Shown here: positions 1-8,793 of the stretch, piece by piece | Numbering within the stretch: the first letter of the stretch is position 1 | Layout of the letters: each line of letters begins with the position of its first letter | Assembly: GCF_001735805.1 (NCBI RefSeq) | Contig: NZ_CP017248.1 | Coordinates: forward strand, 8,928,001-8,992,000 | Reading direction: 5' to 3' | Length of the DNA: 64,000 nt | From: Streptomyces fodineus | GTDB taxonomy: Bacteria > Actinomycetota > Actinomycetes > Streptomycetales > Streptomycetaceae | Notes under the pieces: model-generated | The model's database searches: none | Told to the model about the DNA's origin: nothing | What the model saw: the letters and a program-made list of their open reading frames with translations, nothing else | Translations under genes and position numbers: made by a program

Positions 1-85
1 TGAAAGTCCTCCCCACGTGGCCTGTTGAGCATCGTGAGCGGTCGCTAGGCTGAGCCGCGGACGACGAACCGGGAGGAGCACGGAC

Positions 86-328
86 GTGGCCGAGAGCACG
101 ACCCAGCAGCAGCCGCTCGTGGGCTGGGACAAGCCGGAGCTGGACCTCAGCGAGGCCGAGTGGCAGTCCAGCAGCCGAGGCCTGGGCGATGTCCAGATCG
201 CCTTCGTCGAAGGCTTCATCGCGATGCGCAACAGCGGCCGTCCGGAGAGCCCATCCCTGATCTTCACGCCCGCGGAATGGGGCGCCTTCGTCTCCGGAGC
301 CCGGGAAGGGGAGTTCGACCTCACCTGA
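86..328 (+). CDS. DUF397 domain protein
   Basis: 80-residue protein of the DUF397 family, small actinobacterial proteins usually paired with an Xre-type helix-turn-helix regulator and implicated in development or toxin-antitoxin-like control. Family marks are the early tryptophan-serine pair (WQSSSRG), a beta-rich core, the 'RNSGRPESPSLIF' block matching the usual 'RDSK.P.GP.L.F', and the late W followed by F and G-E-F-D. The GTG start is supported by GGGAGGAG about 8 nt upstream. The expected Xre partner would lie left of the window edge. The valine/cysteine block of canonical members (CVEVA) is replaced by VQIAFVEG. The family call is good; the function is not established. Confidence 0.8.
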   Translation: MAESTTQQQPLVGWDKPELDLSEAEWQSSSRGLGDVQIAFVEGFIAMRNSGRPESPSLIFTPAEWGAFVSGAREGEFDLT

Positions 329-512
329 GCCGGCCCGGCGGCGGGACCGGCAGCACCGGCGCCGCACCGGCACCGCGCGGACACCGGCAGCCGAACCGGG
401 GGTGTTCCCCGCGGATTTCCGGACACGCGACCACCAGGACCCCGTGGGGACCGACGCCTGCGCCAGGCTGGCACCAGCGACGGGAAGGTCGTGTTGCGGA
501 AAGTGAGGGACG

Positions 513-1415
513 ATGAGCACTGCGCCGGTCATCGCCGCGGTCGACGGTTCGGACGACAGCCTGCGCGCGTTGGAGTGGGCCTTCGACGCCGCCCGCCGCC
601 GTGGCGCACCGCTGCGCGTGGTGCACGTACGGCAGTACGCCGCCTGGGGCCAGGCCGATGTGCTGGTCGCCGGGCCGCCCGAGGCGGAGGGCGACCCGGT
701 CCTGGACGACGTGCGCACCCGGATCACGGGCCGTGGCGCACAGCCGGTCATCGAGTACATCGCCCTGGAGGGCGTACCGGGTGCCGTGCTGCCGGAACTC
801 GGCGCGGACGCCCAGCTGTTGGTCCTCGGCTCGCGTGGCCGCGGCGGCTTCGCCAGCCTGCTGCTCGGCTCCAACGGCCTCGCCGCCGCCCGGGACGCCG
901 AGTGCCCGGTGGTCGTCGTACCCCGGCCCGGCCGGCAGGTGCACGGGGAGGGCCCCGCCGAACCCGGCCCCCGGGTGGTCGTCGGCCTGCACGCCGACAG
1001 CCCCGACGAGGCAGGCCTCGCCTTCGCCTTCGCCGAGGCGGCCCTGCGTGGCGCCCGCGTGCAGGTGATCGCCGCCTACCCGTGGCCGGTGCAGACCTGG
1101 TCCGCCCCCGGCGAGCTGATGCCGCCCCAGACCGGCCAGGACGCGGTCGAGCACGAGACCCGGGCGCTCGCCGAGGGCTTCCTCGCCCCGCACCGCACAC
1201 GGCACCCCGAGGTCCGCACCGACGTCGAGGCGCTGCCCGGCGACGCGGCCGGCCACCTCGTCGCCGCCTCCAAGGACGCCGAGCTGGTCGTCGTCGGCCG
1301 GCACCGGCGGCGTCTGCTCGCACCGGCCCGCATGATGGGCTCGGTCACCCAGGCCGTCCTGCTGCACGCGGCGAGCCCGATCGCGGTGGTGCCGCCGGTA
1401 TCGGTGGAGGAGTAA
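513..1415 (+). CDS. Universal stress protein, tandem UspA domains
   Basis: 300-residue cytoplasmic protein with two UspA (alpha/beta, ATP-binding type) domains. Domain 1, residues about 4-140, carries the nucleotide motif GSRGRGG-x6-GSNG followed by 'CPVVVV'. Domain 2, residues about 150-295, has a degraded version (GRHRRR...GSVTQ), so probably only the first domain binds ATP well. Tandem Usp proteins of about 300 residues are typical of actinobacteria and are linked to hypoxia and stationary-phase survival. ATG start after GAGGGAC. It is monocistronic in appearance: the next gene begins about 200 nt downstream and is an unrelated secreted enzyme. Confidence 0.92.
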   Translation: MSTAPVIAAVDGSDDSLRALEWAFDAARRRGAPLRVVHVRQYAAWGQADVLVAGPPEAEGDPVLDDVRTRITGRGAQPVIEYIALEGVPGAVLPELGADAQLLVLGSRGRGGFASLLLGSNGLAAARDAECPVVVVPRPGRQVHGEGPAEPGPRVVVGLHADSPDEAGLAFAFAEAALRGARVQVIAAYPWPVQTWSAPGELMPPQTGQDAVEHETRALAEGFLAPHRTRHPEVRTDVEALPGDAAGHLVAASKDAELVVVGRHRRRLLAPARMMGSVTQAVLLHAASPIAVVPPVSVEE

Positions 1416-1620
1416 GCCCGGACAGGGCCCCGGCCGATGCGCGGTAGCAGCCGGCACGGCGGCCCGCAAGCGGTCCGCGGTCGAGCGGCACGGACCCGGT
1501 TGTGGTGTCCCGCGCCATGGTGGCGACCCATATGCGTTCGTACGGTTCCGCCACGCCCGGCGCCCCGTGCGCCGCCCCGCGCACAAGCGGCCGGGACACG
1601 TGTCGTGCAAAGGAGCCGCC

Positions 1621-2853
1621 ATGCCACTGCCCCTGCCCGGAAAGACGCCCGGAGCCCCGACCCGGGCCCGCTTCCTGCCGCGCCTGCTCGCCGTCCTCGC
1701 CCTGGTGCTCGCCGCCGCGCTCGCCGGTCCCGTGCCCGCCGCCCGGGCCTCGGTGGCGCTCACCGAGGTGAGCGACTTCGGATCCGACCCGGGTGCGCTC
1801 ACCATGTACGTGTACCGGCCCGCGAACCTGCCCGCACACCCGCCCGTCGTCGTGGCCCTGCACGGCTGCACCCAGAACGCGCAGGTCTACGCCGACAACT
1901 CAGGCCTGCCCCGGCTCGCCGACCGGGACGGCTTTCTGCTGGTGTTCGCCGAGACGAGCTCCGCCAACAACCCCAGCCAGTGCTTCAACTGGTTCCAGAG
2001 CACCGACAACCGGCGCGGACAGGGCGAGGCCCTCTCCATCCGGCAGATGGTGGGCCAGGCCGTGACCGGCTACGGCGCCGACCCCCAGCGGGTCTACGTC
2101 ACCGGCCTGTCCGCGGGCGGCGCCATGACCGCCGTCATGCTCGCCACCTACCCCGACGTCTTCTCCGCCGGCGCGGTCGTCGCCGGCCTGCCCTACGACT
2201 GCACCAAGGACAACAGCCCCTACACCTGCATGAACCCGGGTGTCGACCTGAGCCCGGACGACTGGGCGCAGCGGGTGCGGGACGCCGATCCGTCGTACAC
2301 CGGGCCGTGGCCGCGCACGGCCGTCTGGTACGGCGACCAGGACACCACGGTCGTCCCGCGCAACGCCACGGAGCTGCGCGACCAGTGGACGGCCCTGCAC
2401 GGCCTCGCCCAGACGCCGAGCCGTACCACGGCCATCGGCCCCGACGCCACCCGGCAGGACCAGTACCTGGCCGCGGACGGCACGGTCGCCGTCGAGGTCG
2501 ACCGGGTCCCCGGCATCGGCCACGGCACCCCGGTGGACCCGGGCACCGGCACCGAGCAGTGCGGCAGCACCGGCGCGCCCTACTTCCCGGCCTCGATCTG
2601 CTCCAGCTACTGGATCGCCCGGTTCTTCGGCCTGGACACCACTGATCCGGGCGGCGGCGGTGGCAGCGACGCCGCCTGCTGGACGGCGAGCAACTACGCC
2701 CAGGTGCAGGCCGGACGGGCCACCACCAGCGGAGGCTCCACCTACGCCAAGGGATCCCAGCAGAACATGGGCCTGTACAACACATTCGTCACCCACACGC
2801 TGAAGGAGTCGCCCACGGGTTACTACACCATCGCCGACAACGGGTGCCCCTGA
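1621..2853 (+). CDS. Secreted PHB-depolymerase-family esterase with C-terminal binding module
   Basis: 410-residue secreted alpha/beta hydrolase of the polyhydroxybutyrate depolymerase / acetylxylan-feruloyl esterase family. A signal peptide with a long hydrophobic core ends near 'ARAS' (about residue 43). The oxyanion block 'ALHGCTQN' and the nucleophile elbow GLSAGG with Ser164 are present, and a late 'GIGHGTP' supplies the probable catalytic His. After a short Gly-rich linker (about residue 342) comes a C-terminal module of about 60 residues with two Cys, resembling the carbohydrate-binding tails of Streptomyces esterases. ATG start chosen for the AAAGGAG 5 nt upstream; an in-frame ATG 54 nt earlier lacks a site. 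The true polymer substrate cannot be told from sequence. Confidence 0.85.
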   Translation: MPLPLPGKTPGAPTRARFLPRLLAVLALVLAAALAGPVPAARASVALTEVSDFGSDPGALTMYVYRPANLPAHPPVVVALHGCTQNAQVYADNSGLPRLADRDGFLLVFAETSSANNPSQCFNWFQSTDNRRGQGEALSIRQMVGQAVTGYGADPQRVYVTGLSAGGAMTAVMLATYPDVFSAGAVVAGLPYDCTKDNSPYTCMNPGVDLSPDDWAQRVRDADPSYTGPWPRTAVWYGDQDTTVVPRNATELRDQWTALHGLAQTPSRTTAIGPDATRQDQYLAADGTVAVEVDRVPGIGHGTPVDPGTGTEQCGSTGAPYFPASICSSYWIARFFGLDTTDPGGGGGSDAACWTASNYAQVQAGRATTSGGSTYAKGSQQNMGLYNTFVTHTLKESPTGYYTIADNGCP

Positions 2854-2988
2854 CACCGCGTCAGCCGCGCTCGGTCATGGTGGCTGCCGACGCTTCGGGG
2901 GCCGTCTTCATGGCGGCCCCACACATGTCCGGTGCGCCCCTTCCACGCCTAGCCTCCAGCGCGTTCACCCACCGCCGGAGGAAGCCGT

Positions 2989-4401
2989 ATGCCCACACCA
3001 CCCGGACCACCCACCCGCCGAGCCGTTCTCCACGGGCTGTCGCTCACCGCGGCCTGCCTGCTGCTGACCACCCCCGCCACGGCGGCGCCCACCGGTACAC
3101 CGGACGGCCACTGCGCCGGCCGGGCCCACCTCAGGGTGCCGGGTGCCGCCCGCCGGCAGGCCGACTGCCTGGACGAGCTGACCACCGCCGGCACCGTGGC
3201 CTCCGGCCACACCGACCCCGCCGACTACGCCGGCCTCACCCCCAAGGGCCTGCCCGCACCCACCGGCGTGCCCGGCATCCAGATCGACGGCTACTTCCCG
3301 GACACCTCCACCACCAACACCCACCACGGCTGGAACCACGACTCCCAGTTCGTCATCCGCCTGCCCGACCGCTGGAACGGCGGCCTGGTCGTCGCCGGAA
3401 CGCCCGGCAACCGGCAGCAGTACGCGAACGACAAGGCCATCTCCGACTGGGTGCTCGCCCGCGGCTACGCCTACGCCGCCACCGACAAGGGCAACACCGG
3501 CACCGCCTTCTACCGCGACGGGCACCGGCCCGCGGACGCCATCGCCGAATGGAACACCCGCCTCACCCAGCTCACCCGCGCCGCCCGCGCCGTGACCACC
3601 CAGCGCTACCACCGGCCGCCCACGCGCACGATCGCCACCGGTCTGTCCAACGGCGGCTACCTCGTCCGCTGGCAGCTGGAGCACCACCCCGAGCTCTACG
3701 ACGGCGGAGTCGACTGGGAAGGCACCCTCTGGCGCACCGACGGCCCCAACCCGCTCACCTTCCTGCCGCAGGCGCTGCGCCACTACCCCACATACGCCGC
3801 CGGCGGCCCCGGAGCCGCCGACGCCGAGGCCGCCCTGCACCGGGCCGGCTTCCCCGCGGGCTCCGAGTTCCTGTGGCCGTACCACCACCAGGTCTACTGG
3901 GACCTCACCCAGCGGATCTACCGGGAGGAACTCGACCCCGGCTACGACGGCGCCACCGAGGCCGGCACCCCGTTCTGCACCTCCGGCACACCCGCCTGCG
4001 ACGCCGACTACGACTACGCTGCCCGGCCCGCTGCCGTCCACCGCGCCGTCGACCGGATCGCCCTGACCGGACGCATCGGCAAACCGCTGATCACCATCCA
4101 GGGCACCCTCGACGTCCTGCTGCCGGTCAGCCAGGACTCCGACGTCTACGCGCGCATGGTCCACGCGGCCGGACGCGGCGCACTGCTGCGCTACTACCGC
4201 ATCGAGGACGGCACCCACACCGACTCACTCGTCGACGCCTTTCCCGACCGGCTCCGCCCGATGCTGCCCTGCCATCACGCGGCCTTCGAGACCCTGGAAC
4301 GCTGGATCACGGGGACCGGACTCCCACCCACCGACCACACGGTTCCACGCCCGCCCGGCGCCACCCCGGCCACGCTGCTCACCACCTGCCCCTTGACCTG
4401 A
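2989..4401 (+). CDS. Tat-exported tannase/3-hydroxybutyrate-oligomer-hydrolase-like esterase
   Basis: 470-residue exported alpha/beta hydrolase. The N-terminus has a twin-arginine pattern (TRRAVLHG) followed by a hydrophobic stretch and an Ala-rich cleavage region near residue 35. The nucleophile motif is TGLSNGGY with Ser220; the acid (in 'QGTLDVLLPV') and a histidine in 'EDGTHTD' lie in the expected order. It resembles the tannase/feruloyl-esterase and 3HB-oligomer hydrolase families. It follows the PHB-depolymerase-like gene by 135 nt in the same direction, so the two may degrade a polyester and its released oligomers in sequence; that link is inferred from order only. GGAGGAAGCC sits just before the ATG. 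Confidence 0.75.
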   Translation: MPTPPGPPTRRAVLHGLSLTAACLLLTTPATAAPTGTPDGHCAGRAHLRVPGAARRQADCLDELTTAGTVASGHTDPADYAGLTPKGLPAPTGVPGIQIDGYFPDTSTTNTHHGWNHDSQFVIRLPDRWNGGLVVAGTPGNRQQYANDKAISDWVLARGYAYAATDKGNTGTAFYRDGHRPADAIAEWNTRLTQLTRAARAVTTQRYHRPPTRTIATGLSNGGYLVRWQLEHHPELYDGGVDWEGTLWRTDGPNPLTFLPQALRHYPTYAAGGPGAADAEAALHRAGFPAGSEFLWPYHHQVYWDLTQRIYREELDPGYDGATEAGTPFCTSGTPACDADYDYAARPAAVHRAVDRIALTGRIGKPLITIQGTLDVLLPVSQDSDVYARMVHAAGRGALLRYYRIEDGTHTDSLVDAFPDRLRPMLPCHHAAFETLERWITGTGLPPTDHTVPRPPGATPATLLTTCPLT

Positions 4402-4564
4402 GCGGCACCCCCGCGCCGCGAAGGGGCGCAGGGCTGTGTCCGGTAGGCGGCTTTGCCGCGGGGCGCGATCACCCACGACGAACCCGCAGACGGCCGGCGG
4501 CCCATCTCGGCAGTCCCGGCGGAGCCGCTCCGCACTTCCGGCGGAGCCCACGTACCATGGCCGC

Positions 4565-5062
4565 ATGTCGTTCCTCCGCCGCCGCAGCGCCACCCCCGCC
4601 GGACCCGAATTCGACGTGCTGGCCATGGACCCGGGCGACTGGCCGGGCAACCTCGGTGCGGGCCTGCTGCCCGCCCCCGACGGCACCTGCCAGGGTGTCT
4701 TCCTGCGCTACGACCTGTTCGGCGGCCGCGGCCCCGCCATGATCATCGGTAACCTCCCCGAGGGCTCTCCGGCCCGCGAGGTGGTCGAGGGCGAGATCCC
4801 CTTCGAGGTGGGCCAGCTGCTGCTGGCGCTGGAGAACGACGAGGACGTCACCGTCGTCGGCGTCGAGGACACCCCGGTCCTCCAGGGGGACAACCTGCTC
4901 ATCGTGCGGCGGCTGAAATTGTCCGAGTCCCGGATCTCCTGCGTCCAGTTCGACCGCAGCGACGGCGTCCTGGTCACCATCGCCGCCTGGGACCGCCCGA
5001 TCACCGACGACCTGTACGCCCTGCTGAAGCCGCTCCCGGCGGAGCTTTTCCAGCAGGGCTGA
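4565..5062 (+). CDS. Conserved hypothetical protein, 165 aa
   Basis: 165-residue acidic cytoplasmic protein with no signal peptide or membrane segment. It starts MSFLRRR, then 'FDVLAMDPGDWPGNLGAGLLP' and repeated acidic loops. I recognise it only as a conserved actinobacterial hypothetical and cannot assign a function. The ATG at 4565 is preferred over an in-frame ATG at 4436, because the upstream extension is low-complexity arginine-rich sequence typical of untranslated GC-rich DNA. It ends 16 nt from the convergent amidase gene. Confidence 0.7.
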   Translation: MSFLRRRSATPAGPEFDVLAMDPGDWPGNLGAGLLPAPDGTCQGVFLRYDLFGGRGPAMIIGNLPEGSPAREVVEGEIPFEVGQLLLALENDEDVTVVGVEDTPVLQGDNLLIVRRLKLSESRISCVQFDRSDGVLVTIAAWDRPITDDLYALLKPLPAELFQQG

Positions 5063-5078
5063 GACCGTCGGCCCGCGA

Positions 5079-7049
5079 TCAGCCGGCCGAGCCCTCGAGG
5101 GTCACGTCCGCGGCGCGGACGAAGGCGACCCGGTGGCCGTACTGGATCTCGTAGTACAGGTCCTTGCCCACCACGACCCGGTGCGAGTCGGTGGTGAAGG
5201 TGACCGAGTAGTAGTACTCGCCCGGCACCTCGTCACCGACCACGTACTTCTGCCCGGCCGGGATCGTGTACGGCAGCGGGACGACCGACTGCGCGGGGAC
5301 GCCCGCCGGGTAGGCCTCCTTCTCCGGGTAGGCCCTGCCGTACACCGGGACGTCGGCCAGGCCCTCCTTCGGGGTGATCACCACACCCTTGGCGGGCACC
5401 GCCGTCGGAGCCTTGCGCGGGTTCTCGAACCAGGCCTTCTGGCCCAGGTACCAGATCGCGGTCCAGTCGCCCCAGCGGTCGGCGACCGCGTACTGCTGAC
5501 CGGTGGCGACCCGGGAGGACAGGTCGTTCACATCGATGGTCGGGTCCTTCTTCAGCCCGATGTCCTTGATCAGCGGCGCGTTCACGTCGTGGTCCGCGTA
5601 CAGCCGCACCTCGTCGGAGCCGTGTGCCGTGCAGGGCTCGCCGCCGGTGGTGCAGCCCGTGTACGCCGGCTGGTTCGTGGCGTAGTCCGGCAGGATCGTC
5701 ACCAGCCCGGACTTCTTGCCGGCGGTCCGCTTGAACGGGTGGCCCAGCAGCTGGAAGTAGTGCCGCCAGTCCCAGTAAGGGCCCGGGTCCGTGTGCATGC
5801 CGGGGATGGTGGACGTGGTCGGGCCGGGCACGTTGTCGTGGCCCAGGATGTGCTGGCGGTCCAGCGGGATGTCGTACTTCCGGGCCAGGTACTTCACCAG
5901 CCGGGCCGAGGAGCGGTACATCGCCTCCGTGTACCAGGCGTCCGGATTGGCGAGGAAACCTTCATGCTCGATGCCGACGGACCGGGCGTTGATGTCCCAG
6001 TTGCCCGCGTGCCAGGCCACGTCCTTCGCCTTGACGTGCTGGGCGATCAGACCGTCCGTGGAGCGGATGGTGTAGTTCCACGACACATAGGTGGGGTCCT
6101 GGATCAGGTTCAGCACCCCGTCCCAGGCGCCCTCCGTGTCATGGATGATGATGTACTTGATGCTCTGCGACACCGGACGGTCGCCGAGGTCGTGGTTGCC
6201 GTAGTCGTTGTTCCCGAACTGTGCGTACGGCGCCCAGACCGCCTCGCAGGACACCGACCGCGGGCACTCGACGTCGTCCGTGGGCAGCGTGCCGAGACCG
6301 GCCCGCTTCAGCTGGGCGGTGTCGGCGGTCAGCCCCGGCTGGGCGGCGAGCACGACCAGCTGGCCGTCGTCCGTGGTGCGCTCCTCGCCGGTGCGCAGAA
6401 CGTCGAACACGTCGCCCGCGTACGCCGCCGCGGTCGCCGAGTCGTCGGCGCCGGAGAAGCGGGCCACCGCGCCGTACCAGTCAGCCGGGTCGGCGCTCAG
6501 CGGCTCGCCCAGCCGCTTCTGCGCGGCGGCGAGCAGGGCGGCGCCGCCGGCCACGTTCGCCGCCGGGTCGGTGCGCAGCTCCTCGGCCGTCAGGCCGGTC
6601 AGTTCGGCCGCCTTCGGCAGCGTCTTGAGGCGGGCCGGGAGCACGGACTCGGCAGGCACCTTGATGGTGGGGTGCACGGCGGCGCGTGCGCCGTCGCCGC
6701 GGGCGTCCTCCGTGCCCTCGGCGTTGTGCTCCGTGGTGGCGATCGCGGTCCGGGCGTCCGTGAGATGCATCGGGCCGTAGCCGCCGGACACACTGGGCGC
6801 GCCGGCATGCCAGTCCCAGCGGGACTGGAGGTAGGAGACGGCCAGCAGGACGCTCTGCGGCACGTGGTACTCGGCCGCGGCGGTGGCGAACGCGTGCTGC
6901 AGCCGGCCCGCGGAGGAGTCCGGCGTGCTGTGGGCGGGAGCCGCGCCGAGCAGCGGCAGCAGCAGGGCCGCCGAGGCCAGCGGGCCGGCGGCCCGCCGCA
7001 CTTGTCTGTGGCCGGCTGTGGACGTGGAATCGGTGGCGGAACCTCGCAA
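5079..7049 (-). CDS. Secreted N-acetylmuramoyl-L-alanine amidase (Amidase_2/PGRP type)
   Basis: 656-residue exported cell-wall hydrolase. The TTG start is chosen for a perfect AGGAGG 5 nt upstream; a longer frame to 7256 has no such site. Signal peptide at residues about 15-45. Residues about 55-260 form a helical region with 'QSRWDWHAG...GGYGPMHLTD', a lysozyme/transglycosylase-like QS-W pattern that may bind or cut glycan. Residues about 295-430 are a type-2 amidase domain with zinc ligands visible in 'YIIIHDTEG' (about residue 303) and 'HTDPGPYWDW' (about 418), plus 'HILGHDNVPGP' between. The C-terminal 200 residues are beta-rich, SH3-like and probably bind wall. Predicted to cleave the MurNAc-L-Ala bond in peptidoglycan remodelling. 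Confidence 0.88.
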   Translation of the reverse strand: MRGSATDSTSTAGHRQVRRAAGPLASAALLLPLLGAAPAHSTPDSSAGRLQHAFATAAAEYHVPQSVLLAVSYLQSRWDWHAGAPSVSGGYGPMHLTDARTAIATTEHNAEGTEDARGDGARAAVHPTIKVPAESVLPARLKTLPKAAELTGLTAEELRTDPAANVAGGAALLAAAQKRLGEPLSADPADWYGAVARFSGADDSATAAAYAGDVFDVLRTGEERTTDDGQLVVLAAQPGLTADTAQLKRAGLGTLPTDDVECPRSVSCEAVWAPYAQFGNNDYGNHDLGDRPVSQSIKYIIIHDTEGAWDGVLNLIQDPTYVSWNYTIRSTDGLIAQHVKAKDVAWHAGNWDINARSVGIEHEGFLANPDAWYTEAMYRSSARLVKYLARKYDIPLDRQHILGHDNVPGPTTSTIPGMHTDPGPYWDWRHYFQLLGHPFKRTAGKKSGLVTILPDYATNQPAYTGCTTGGEPCTAHGSDEVRLYADHDVNAPLIKDIGLKKDPTIDVNDLSSRVATGQQYAVADRWGDWTAIWYLGQKAWFENPRKAPTAVPAKGVVITPKEGLADVPVYGRAYPEKEAYPAGVPAQSVVPLPYTIPAGQKYVVGDEVPGEYYYSVTFTTDSHRVVVGKDLYYEIQYGHRVAFVRAADVTLEGSAG

Positions 7050-7263
7050 TGCGGCCTCCTGTGACGGGCGGGCGTGGCGGGGCGTGCGGCGCCGAGCTGG
7101 GTCAGTGGTACCTGCTGGCCGACGATCCGTCAATGATGCCTTCAGGACGGCGATTTGCCATGTCACGGAGGGGTTTCGGCGAGTTTCGCGACGGCGGCGC
7201 GCGGGCCTGCGACGCGTCACTGGCGTACACCAGTGGTCAGAACCGGGGCCGGACATACGAAGG

Positions 7264-7297
7264 TCCGCGGTGCGCCGCCGCTCTGGCGCACCGCGGA
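7264..7297 (-). terminator. Perfect 13-bp stem, terminator of the phosphotransferase gene
   Basis: Arms 7264-7276 and 7285-7297 are exact reverse complements (TCCGCGGTGCGCC) around an 8-nt loop. The hairpin lies 14 nt beyond the stop of the minus-strand phosphotransferase gene. There is no U-tract, which is usual in Streptomyces. Confidence 0.75.
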
Positions 7298-7310
7298 ACC
7301 GTCGTCCCCG

Positions 7311-8456
7311 TCAGCGAGTGCCGACCGCCGCGCGGACGGCCTTGCGGGCCATCTGGCAGTCGTCGTGCAGCCGCCTGAGCAGCAGCCGCTGTTCCTCGCC
7401 GGACGGCGCAGCACCCGGGTGGGCCAGGCCCGGTGCCGCCGGGGTCACCTCGTGCATCGAACGCTGCACGGCCGTCTCGTACGTACGGATCTCCCGGGTC
7501 AGCAGCAGCATCAGGTTGACCAGGAAGGCGTCCCGGGAGGCCGGACCCGCCGACTGGGCGGTCTGGCTGATCTGGCGCCGGGCCCCCGGCGCGTCCCCGA
7601 GGACCAGCCACAGCGTCGCCAGGTCGTACCCCGGCAGATACCAGCCCGCGTGCTCCCAGTCCACCAGCACTGGACCGGCCGGTGACAGCAGGATGTTCGA
7701 CAGCAGGGCATCGCCGTGGCAGAACTGCAGCATCCCCTGGCGGCCCACCTCGTGGGCGATGCCGTGCAGCAGCTTCTGGAGGTCGCCGAGGTCCCGATCG
7801 GTGAGCAGGCCCAGCTCGTGGTACCGGGAGATCCGGGCGCCGTAGTCCAGCGGCCGGTCGAAGACACCCGCCGGGGGCCGCCAGGCGTTCACCCGGCAGA
7901 TCGCACCCAGCGCGGCCCGGATGTCCGCGCGGGGCGGCGCCTCCACCGGATGCCGTTGCAGCGCCGCCACCCGGCCCGGCATCCGCTCGATCACCAGTGT
8001 GCAGTTGTCCGGGTCCGCCGCGATCAGCCTCGGCGCACGGACCGGTGGCCGGTGCCGGACGAACGCGCGGTATGCGGCTATTTCGTGGCGGATCCGCTCG
8101 GCCCAGGCGGGCGAGTTGTCCAGCAGGCACTTGGCCACGGCCGTGCTCCGCCCGGTCGTCCCGACGAGCAGGACGGACCGTCCGCTGCGCCGCAGCACCT
8201 GCACCGGAGCGAACTCCGGACAGATCCGGTGGACCGACGCGATCGCGGTGCGCAGCTGCGCGCCCTGGGGGCCGGACAAGTCGAGTCTCCCGCTGAGCGG
8301 TTGGGTACCGGGCTGTCCCGGGACCCGCCGGGGCCGGCCCGCGACCGGCACGGGTCCGCCCGGACGCGCCACCGGGTCGAGGTACGGCCCACCGCCTGCC
8401 GGGCGGGAGCGCAGCGGCCGGGGCGGGGCGGACACGGAGGACGACGCTGCGTACAT
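7311..8456 (-). CDS. Aminoglycoside/choline phosphotransferase-like kinase (APH family)
   Basis: 381-residue protein with the APH fold. The catalytic loop 'FCHGDALLSN' (about residues 243-252) gives the HGD-x4-N Brenner motif, followed by 'VLVDWEHA' (about 267), the metal-binding Asp. The N-lobe has a lysine in 'STAVAKCLLDN'. A Pro/Arg-rich leader of about 70 residues precedes the kinase core, so the start is uncertain; ATG 8456 is chosen because the longer frame to 8753 is low-complexity. Such proteins phosphorylate small hydroxylated molecules, but the substrate here is unknown and no resistance role should be assumed. It is transcribed toward the amidase and ends at a strong hairpin. Confidence 0.75.
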   Translation of the reverse strand: MYAASSSVSAPPRPLRSRPAGGGPYLDPVARPGGPVPVAGRPRRVPGQPGTQPLSGRLDLSGPQGAQLRTAIASVHRICPEFAPVQVLRRSGRSVLLVGTTGRSTAVAKCLLDNSPAWAERIRHEIAAYRAFVRHRPPVRAPRLIAADPDNCTLVIERMPGRVAALQRHPVEAPPRADIRAALGAICRVNAWRPPAGVFDRPLDYGARISRYHELGLLTDRDLGDLQKLLHGIAHEVGRQGMLQFCHGDALLSNILLSPAGPVLVDWEHAGWYLPGYDLATLWLVLGDAPGARRQISQTAQSAGPASRDAFLVNLMLLLTREIRTYETAVQRSMHEVTPAAPGLAHPGAAPSGEEQRLLLRRLHDDCQMARKAVRAAVGTR

Positions 8457-8793
8457 GGGAGATACAGATCCCTTCGTGTGCCTGCGGTGCCTGCCTGTGC
8501 TTCCGAAGCTCGGCGCACATGCGCGGGGCCGGTGCTCCGGTGGAGTCCGTACTCCGATCGCATGCACTGCGAGCGTGCGCCTGCCCGGCCCGGCCGCCCG
8601 GGTGCACCCTGGGGAATGCACCCGTGAGCTCCGCTCAGTCCGAGCGGTGACCGGGTCGGGGTGGCGCGTTCCTACTCGACACCCGATGCCCAGTGGCACA
8701 CCATCTGGCGGACCCTGGCGAACCCTGGCGAATAGTCGCCCGGCAACCTCCACAGGGCTACTGTCAACTCAGCCGAGAACCTGGGGGCTTGAC

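Noticed and set aside
321..1871. Minus-strand 516-residue frame opposite the universal stress protein
   Set aside because: It is the antisense shadow of a confidently identified gene, with Arg/Gly/Ala-rich low-complexity composition.
7311..8456. Aminoglycoside-resistance gene
   Set aside because: The HGD-x4-N kinase motif is shared by many small-molecule kinases; nothing here fixes an antibiotic substrate.
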